DNA from: Macrotrachela quadricornifera
Lineage: Eukaryota; Rotifera; Eurotatoria; Philodinida; Philodinidae
DNA length: 64,000 nucleotides
Assembly: GCA_022393335.1 (NCBI GenBank)
Contig: JAJEKB010019918.1
Coordinates: 290,165-354,164 of the forward strand
Direction: 5' to 3'
The notes beneath the pieces were generated by a model. That model saw nothing but the letters and a program-made list of their open reading frames with translations, searched no databases and was not told the origin of the DNA. A program made the position numbers and the translations under genes. Below are positions 58,545 through 64,000 of this stretch, in pieces; the first letter of the stretch is position 1; every line of letters starts with the position of its first letter.

Positions 58545-61032
58545 ATGAATCGTTTTGGTGACGTAGATGTTTTGACTAAACGGCTTCCACCTGTTTATGG
58601 TTATCATAGTGAAGAACTGGTTACAATCGAGCAAGCCCTTGAACCAATCGAATTACAAATTAAGGAACTACCTCGTTATATAAAAATAGCTAAAAGATAC
58701 TGTCATTTCCCATCAGAACATGAACTATCAAAAGATGAGTCAGCTGCTATTTATATTTATACAATGGAATGGGGTAATACTACTTTATATCGTGTATTAA
58801 ATAAAGCATTACGATCAGAAGATCGGTCAGCATTGAAAATATGGTTTCCATATTTAAAATTGTTTGATACAGCATTAGATAAACTACCTACTGTCAAAGA
58901 AATTTTATGGCGAGGTATAAATCTTGATATTGGAAAAAATTTTACTAAAAATCAACTTGTGACATGGTGGAGTATTAATTCATGTTCGTCATCAATTAAT
59001 GTTATTAAAAATTTTCTCGGTCATAATAAAAGTGCAACATTTTTTTTAATTGAAGCTGTCAATGGAAAAAAAATATCTGGTTACACACAATATGAGAATG
59101 AAGATGAAGTTATTTTACGAATAGGAACGGAACTTCTTGTCAAAAGTAATGCTTTAGAGCACTCTGGTTCATACACCGTGCATTTGGTTGAAATTGATGA
59201 CAATGATGATGAAACATTGACATCAGGTGTGAATAAAATGGATGTCACTTCAAAACCATCAAATCAAAGTGCTTCCAGTAAGTTAATTGCATTTATCGTC
59301 AAGCAGATGCAAGTCCAAATATAATATAAACTCATAATAAAAATGAATAATAATTATGAAGATTAATTAATAGTTGATAAATGGTAGTATTTGGATGACA
59401 AGAACATATTCTAATCAATCTTTTAAACTATATTTTAAAAACTATATTTCAGTTAAAATTTCTTGGTTTCTAACATAATCATGTAGACGTTTAAAAAAAG
59501 AGAAAAAACATTTAATGCTACTAAATCATACGAGATGAAGAGGTTAGATCGAAACTTAAGCACATGTGATTAAGACTAGTTTTATATTACATTGGACATC
59601 ATACTATAGCTCGATAAAACATTTAAAATTGTCTAAAATCTATTTTATTTTCCATACTTTTTTTCGTATACATATAATATCAAAAGGTTTGTTTATAACT
59701 GTGAAGTTTAAAATGACTTTTTTCTGCATTTTTATTTAATATAACGTTAATATTATTGTATTCGTAAAAGATCTTTTGAAAGGACATATTATTAAACTAT
59801 TATACAATGAATACATCCTAGTGATGATATTGGCAGGGCAGCATTGAGATGTCACCCAATCATTTAGCGAAATAGATTCCATTGTGACTAAAAAAACTCC
59901 AAAAAGTGTTTGTGTTCATAGTCGTTTCTTCTTCCGACGTGAACCAGTGTGTCTTATAAAAACATAAAATTTTATGATTTTTTATTTGTAATATATAGAA
60001 GCTGTGTCACGCGATCTCTGAGGGATTAAAGCTTGAAACAGCATATATTCATTCTAGCAAATTTCCTAAAAACTTGTATTTTGTGAATAGCTGGGTATAC
60101 TTTCGCATTATTCCTTACTTTTGAGCATAGAAATTCAATAAAGAGATACTCCAGAAATGTTTTAACTAAATCTGAGTTGCACATGATTTCTGATAGTATT
60201 CTAAAGCAGTCTTTCACAGTATGTGATAGTCTCTAGGCCGTGTTTCATATCCCATGATCACTTCGAGAGCCAGTCTGCTATGATCTGTGATGAGTGATTA
60301 ATTAATTAGATGCCAATTAATTAAACACGAATTAATCAGACACGAGCTAATTAATAAATTAGTGACGATTTAATTAATCGATTAATTAGTTATCAAATAA
60401 TTAATTAAGATGTCGATCACAGTCCGCGAGAAGAGGAAAGAGTGGACCCAAATTTCTATCCCAATACACTTCAACACTCTCTTTCATATCGAGTTTCACA
60501 AAATGGAAAACTTCACAAATTCAATATATTTCCAAAGATTAGATTAATATATATTATTTAACAGGCAAAAAACAGGTGCTAGAAAACTTGAACTTTATTC
60601 GTCTTTCTGTGTTTTTCTACTATTTAGATGAAATTAATTTTTGATACAGTTTGATAAAATGTATAAGAAAAAAAGCTTCTTTCCTCTCAGTATGCGTCGT
60701 ATATTGTTTTTATTTATTAGACGAAGAAACAAAACAAAAATCAAACACAAATGTTGCTGCTGCTGAACCAAAAATTGACAAAGTTAAAGGTGCTCAAGGT
60801 TATACAGATAACAAAACAACACAAATGAATAAAACTGGTGAATATAATATAAAATCAGGTATGTTCAGAAAAATTATTGATAAAATAATATGAAATAATT
60901 TGTATTTATTATTAATACTTACTAAAAGACATTAAATGATTTTATATTAAAGGATTTTTATTTAATGATTTCAAAGAAATTCTCAGGTTAGAATTAATGG
61001 TTGAATCGTTCATTTTTTTGTTTGAACTTTAA
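58545..61032 (+). CDS. NAD-arginine ADP-ribosyltransferase
   Basis: Exon 1 is 58545-59277. It encodes the whole ART domain: KDESAAIYIYTMEWGNTTLY, LKLFDTALDKLP, EILWRGINLDIG (R motif), VTWWSINSCSSS (S-T-S motif) and TQYENEDEVILRIGTELL (E-x-E motif). R-S-E-x-E with both Glu present predicts an active arginine-specific mono-ADP-ribosyltransferase using NAD. Exon 1 has a consensus donor (A|GTAAGT, phase 1). A phase-compatible exon, 60721-60858 (Thr/Lys/Asn-rich, AEPKIDKVKGAQGY), follows after 1443 nt, then a less certain last exon 60953-61032, giving about 316 aa. If the first intron is not used, the frame ends at 59324. No signal peptide is visible, so it is probably intracellular. It is related to the ART-TPR protein at the left edge of the window. 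Confidence 0.78.
60290..60410. repeat. Cluster of TAATTAAT motifs in the ART intron
   Basis: Within 120 bases of the long ART intron there are about ten TTAATTAA/TAATTA words in varied context, including ATTAATTAGATG, CAATTAATTAAAC, GCTAATTAATAAATTAG, TTTAATTAATCGATTAATTAG and AATAATTAATTAAG. It is denser than chance even in AT-rich DNA. It could be a degenerate microsatellite or an array of homeodomain-type sites. Confidence 0.45.
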
Positions 61033-61365
61033 CTAATTGTATCAATCAATTATATTTATAAAAACTAAATTTCATTTTCTCTACAAAAATTTTTCTTGAT
61101 CGCATAAATTCTAAATATAATTTTAATTTTATTCAATAAGAGAATAATCTTTACTATCGTGATATAATCACTAGAATTCTCGTTCTTTTAATTTATATTT
61201 ATTCAAATCATATCGATACAAATTTTATATCAATAGGATACTTTTATCAAGCATGAATACGTATTGTGTGATTACCCATGTCGTCCATTTTTTAAGCATT
61301 GCATTGCAATTCGATTGCAGTATTTTCTTGATTATTTAATCTAAATATTTGTTGGTAGTTTGTTA
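61033..61365. other. 3' flank of the ART gene
   Basis: AT-rich, about 330 bases. Nothing supported is visible. Confidence 0.4.
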
Positions 61366-61665
61366 CCCAGGCAGACAGAAATTTTCAAAAACGCGTTTAA
61401 ACGCACAGTCGGGGACCGCGACTGTGAACTAAACACGCTCAATAATAAAACGTCAAAAACAGCGTTTTTCGTGCAGAATTGGTACTTTTAGAGCGTTAAA
61501 ACGCTAAAAGTTTGGTTTTTTCAGCGTTTTAACGCATAGCTTTTGAACTATGCAAAAGTAATGGGTTAAAACGTCTAGAAAACCAACATTTTCAGCGTTT
61601 TAACGCTCTAAAAGTACTAATTCTGCGCGAAAAACGCCGTTTTTCAAAATTTCTGTCTGCCTGGG
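61366..61665. mobile_element. Palindromic TA-flanked MITE
   Basis: The ends are CCCAGGCAGACAGAAATTTT and its near-perfect inversion, flanked by TA at 61364-61365 and 61666-61667. The arms continue inward with the repeated words AGCGTTTTAACGC, GTACTTTTAGAGCGTTAAAA and AAAACGC. Almost the whole 300 bases could fold into one hairpin; the left arm has an extra insertion of roughly 65 bases containing a small inner hairpin (CACAGTCGGGGACCGCGACTGTG). TA target and terminal inversion fit a Tc1/mariner-type MITE. Confidence 0.85.
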
Positions 61666-61859
61666 TATTTGAATACTACCATAGAAGATATTCAGTCATA
61701 ATCAAACATAAGTACTTAATGATATTTCAGATAGTTTTTCTTGAAATAGGTAGAAACTTGACATTTTTATGACATATATATATATACATGGATCACTAAA
61801 AAGTTTCTTTGTCAACCCTTATGATAAATAATGAAGGGCTAATTCTAATGTATTTTTTC

Positions 61860-62215
61860 AAGGTACAACCCTTCAGCATCAATCCACTTATGCATTCAAA
61901 TAAACTAGTCTTCGGAGTAGTTTTGTAAATCTTTTGTGAGATTGCCAATGGCTTGCTGTAAAGCTGCTAATATTGCATTGTCGTTGTCGAACTAAATTCC
62001 ACGTAGCTGATTTTTGAGTTTTAGAAACAAGAAGAAGTCCCAGGGACTTAGATATCATTCTATATGATTTTTGCCTAAAATTTCCTTGGCAATCCAAGCT
62101 TGATATGATCTTGCATTATTATCATGAAGAATGAGGCCTTTGTGTATTAAAACAGAACCGGAATTTTCAGCATGAGAACGTTCAACACTAGAAATAATCA
62201 GCACGTCGACTGCTA
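61860..62215 (-). pseudogene. mariner (DD34D-type) transposase relic
   Basis: The minus strand shows the C-terminal half of a mariner transposase: VLIHKGLILHDNNARSYQAW (second catalytic Asp), SPWDFFLFLKLKNQLRG (the third-Asp region P-D-L-S-P-x-D-x-x-L-F), then DNDNAILAALQQAIGNL and MHKWIDAEGLYLEK. Several stops interrupt. No intact N-terminal domain or terminal repeats were found. Confidence 0.75.
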
Positions 62216-64000
62216 TCATTAAAATCTTTCTATGAGGGTCTTAGTGTGGATGTGGCTACCGGTGAAACGATAGATGGAAATTTAGATGTAGGGTAAAGTT
62301 TTTGTGTTGATCTAGATGTGAGTATGGATGAAGATAAGTTATAAATACACTGCTCTGATCCACATATAGAGAGGTACAGCCTCTGGGTCACCAACACGCA
62401 CTGAGCACTTGCGGTCACACTCTTATCTACACCAAAATCCTCACATTGAGATTTTTCCTAATGAACATTCCATGTTAAAAATTCATTAACCCGTATCAAA
62501 ACAAAATACTTATAATAAATGAAAAGATATGTAATCAAAATTGATTGAACTGTATGAAGCTTCTCACTTTATTTTAATAACATCCTTCCTTTCTTGATCA
62601 GTAATACTTACAATTAGTTAATAAGAAAAAAATGACATATCGAATTCTTTCAAAGAAATAAAACTCTAATAAAAAATAACATTTATAAATATATTCTCTA
62701 TTATTATCTATGACTTTGTTGTAAACGAAAGAGGCTTAGCAAAGGTTCGAAGAATATCCATCGTATCTGAAATTCTGTAATAAACTAAAGGATTTTATTA
62801 ACTTATTAAAAAAGAATAGTTTTTTTTTAATATTACTGTTCAATAACGCATTATACATTTCTCTATTCTACTGAACTTGTCCTTGTTTCTATTAACATTT
62901 TTGAGAAAATTTAATCCAATTCTAACGAAGTCTTTACACAGTTATAAGATATTTCCTCTTTTACATAGATAATCATTATTTGCGGCAAGATAACTTTTCT
63001 GTTTTCTATCAAATCTTTAATCATTTCTAGTAAAGATACTTTATTGTGATCTTTGCTGGAACAGCAACAGGAAGGTGTACTCGATGAAAAATAATCAGCT
63101 TGTTGAGTACATCAACTTCTATCTGTCAGATGATATAGATATATAATGAATGAAGTAAAAGTACTTTATAATATCATTTTGGTAGTAGTTTTGTAAACAT
63201 AATGTTAAGTCTATAGATACCATCATTTTGCTTTTTGTTTTGTACATGTTGACGAGAAAAAATCAGTACATAGTAAAGAGACAGTAGCATAGTCAGAGGG
63301 AGTGGACACTAGGCAATTGTCCAATAATTTTCTGAGAAGATAATTGTTGACCAATACTAAAACATCTTGAGGCATGCATGCTCAGAGTCGAAACAGCTTC
63401 ATTTTATCAAATTGTCTTATATTATAATCTAATATAAGTAGTTATTTGGAATGGTCAATTGATAATCTTTCTTAATTAAACAAACATCTACAGTAATTAT
63501 AATTCAATGGGATTTACGTTAAAAAAAACTCGTCATTCTTCTTTATTTCACTTATGTAAAACATGGGTAATTAATTAATGATTTTTCTGAATTTATGAAA
63601 CTATATAGAACGTATATGACATCAATGCAATAGTCTAAATCTCCTTGGTTTAGAAGTCTCTGCGAGAACTTGTAATTTGTCCATCCTCTAAAATTTTCGG
63701 AGGAACTTCTATCAGATCGTAAAATTTTTCAATAAATTTAAACGACACAAGATTTCGGAGACTTACGACTCTAATGGGTTGTTTGAATGACTTTCTACAA
63801 AATCTCAAGATTTTTATGTGGACAAATAAGGAAGTTAAACGAATTCTCATCTTCAACAGTGGACAATTGAACCAATGAATCGAGAAATTGTTCCATTTTC
63901 AGCAGAAATGGATCACCACAATAAAGTTGTATACATACAGCAGAAATGAAAAATAGGGACAAATACACTTATCGACCCCCCCTCTTCTATTGATCTAAAT
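62216..64000. other. Terminal AT-rich region
   Basis: No supported gene or repeat. Small frames at 62230-62418 and 63650-63856 (minus) are unsupported. An intergenic or intronic location relative to genes beyond the window cannot be decided. Confidence 0.35.

Noticed and set aside
1..64000. CRISPR arrays, bacterial operons, rRNA genes
   Set aside because: No regularly spaced direct repeats, no Shine-Dalgarno-linked gene strings and no rRNA sequence were seen; intron-containing genes show the DNA is eukaryotic.

Overview
The window is eukaryotic and very AT-rich. Its genes are split by short GT-AG introns of roughly 50-200 bases. The gene content suggests a bdelloid rotifer (Rotaria/Adineta-like), although no sequence search was possible. 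It includes an ART-TPR protein and a second arginine-type ADP-ribosyltransferase (ART), a small FMRFamide-receptor-like GPCR, an ARM-TIR-SAM protein, a TMEM272-like pair, a VIT-vWA protein, one-exon-per-repeat LRR remnants and NHL-repeat remnants. All exon joins below were worked out by hand from splice consensus, phase and paralogue comparison. One assembly gap of 400 Ns lies at 9987-10386.

Layout. 1-4.8 kb holds the 3' part of an ART-TPR gene, a foldback repeat and a two-exon GPCR. 5.7-8 kb holds an NHL pseudogene and a secreted two-exon protein on the minus strand. 10.4-12 kb holds an ARM-TIR-SAM gene truncated by the gap. 15.2-16 kb holds a three-exon secreted Cys-rich protein. 18.8-21.7 kb is a nested wreck: LRR pseudogene, a complete piggyBac element whose transposase has one amber codon, and a pogo/Tigger-like relic. 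23.2-25.4 kb holds a tandem TMEM272-like pair, the second copy carrying one stop codon.

The most distinctive locus is 27-43 kb. It carries three tandem plus-strand members (A, B, C) of a secreted helical family I cannot name, and an inverted fourth member that is a pseudogene. Exon 1 (13 nt), exon 2 (228 nt) and exon 4 (414 nt) have identical lengths in all three. Exon 3 differs: copy C has a long helix - hydrophobic segment - long helix core reminiscent of ClyA/Hbl-type alpha-helical pore formers, copy B keeps the length but has lost the hydrophobic stretch, and copy A has lost the core. A DD37D mariner and a LINE fragment are inserted in this array.

44.5-47.2 kb is a decayed VIT-vWA (VWA5A-like) gene. 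47.5-57.8 kb is largely mobile DNA: a foldback element with iterated-unit arms, a piggyBac-type MITE inserted in a hAT gene, a non-autonomous hAT with a perfect 8-bp duplication, and a tRNA-derived SINE with a perfect 11-bp duplication. 58.5-61 kb is a second ART gene, followed by a TA-flanked palindromic MITE and a mariner relic. The mix of expanded surface, secreted and NAD-handling families with many different transposons resembles the accessory, subtelomere-like compartments described for bdelloids; that placement is inference.
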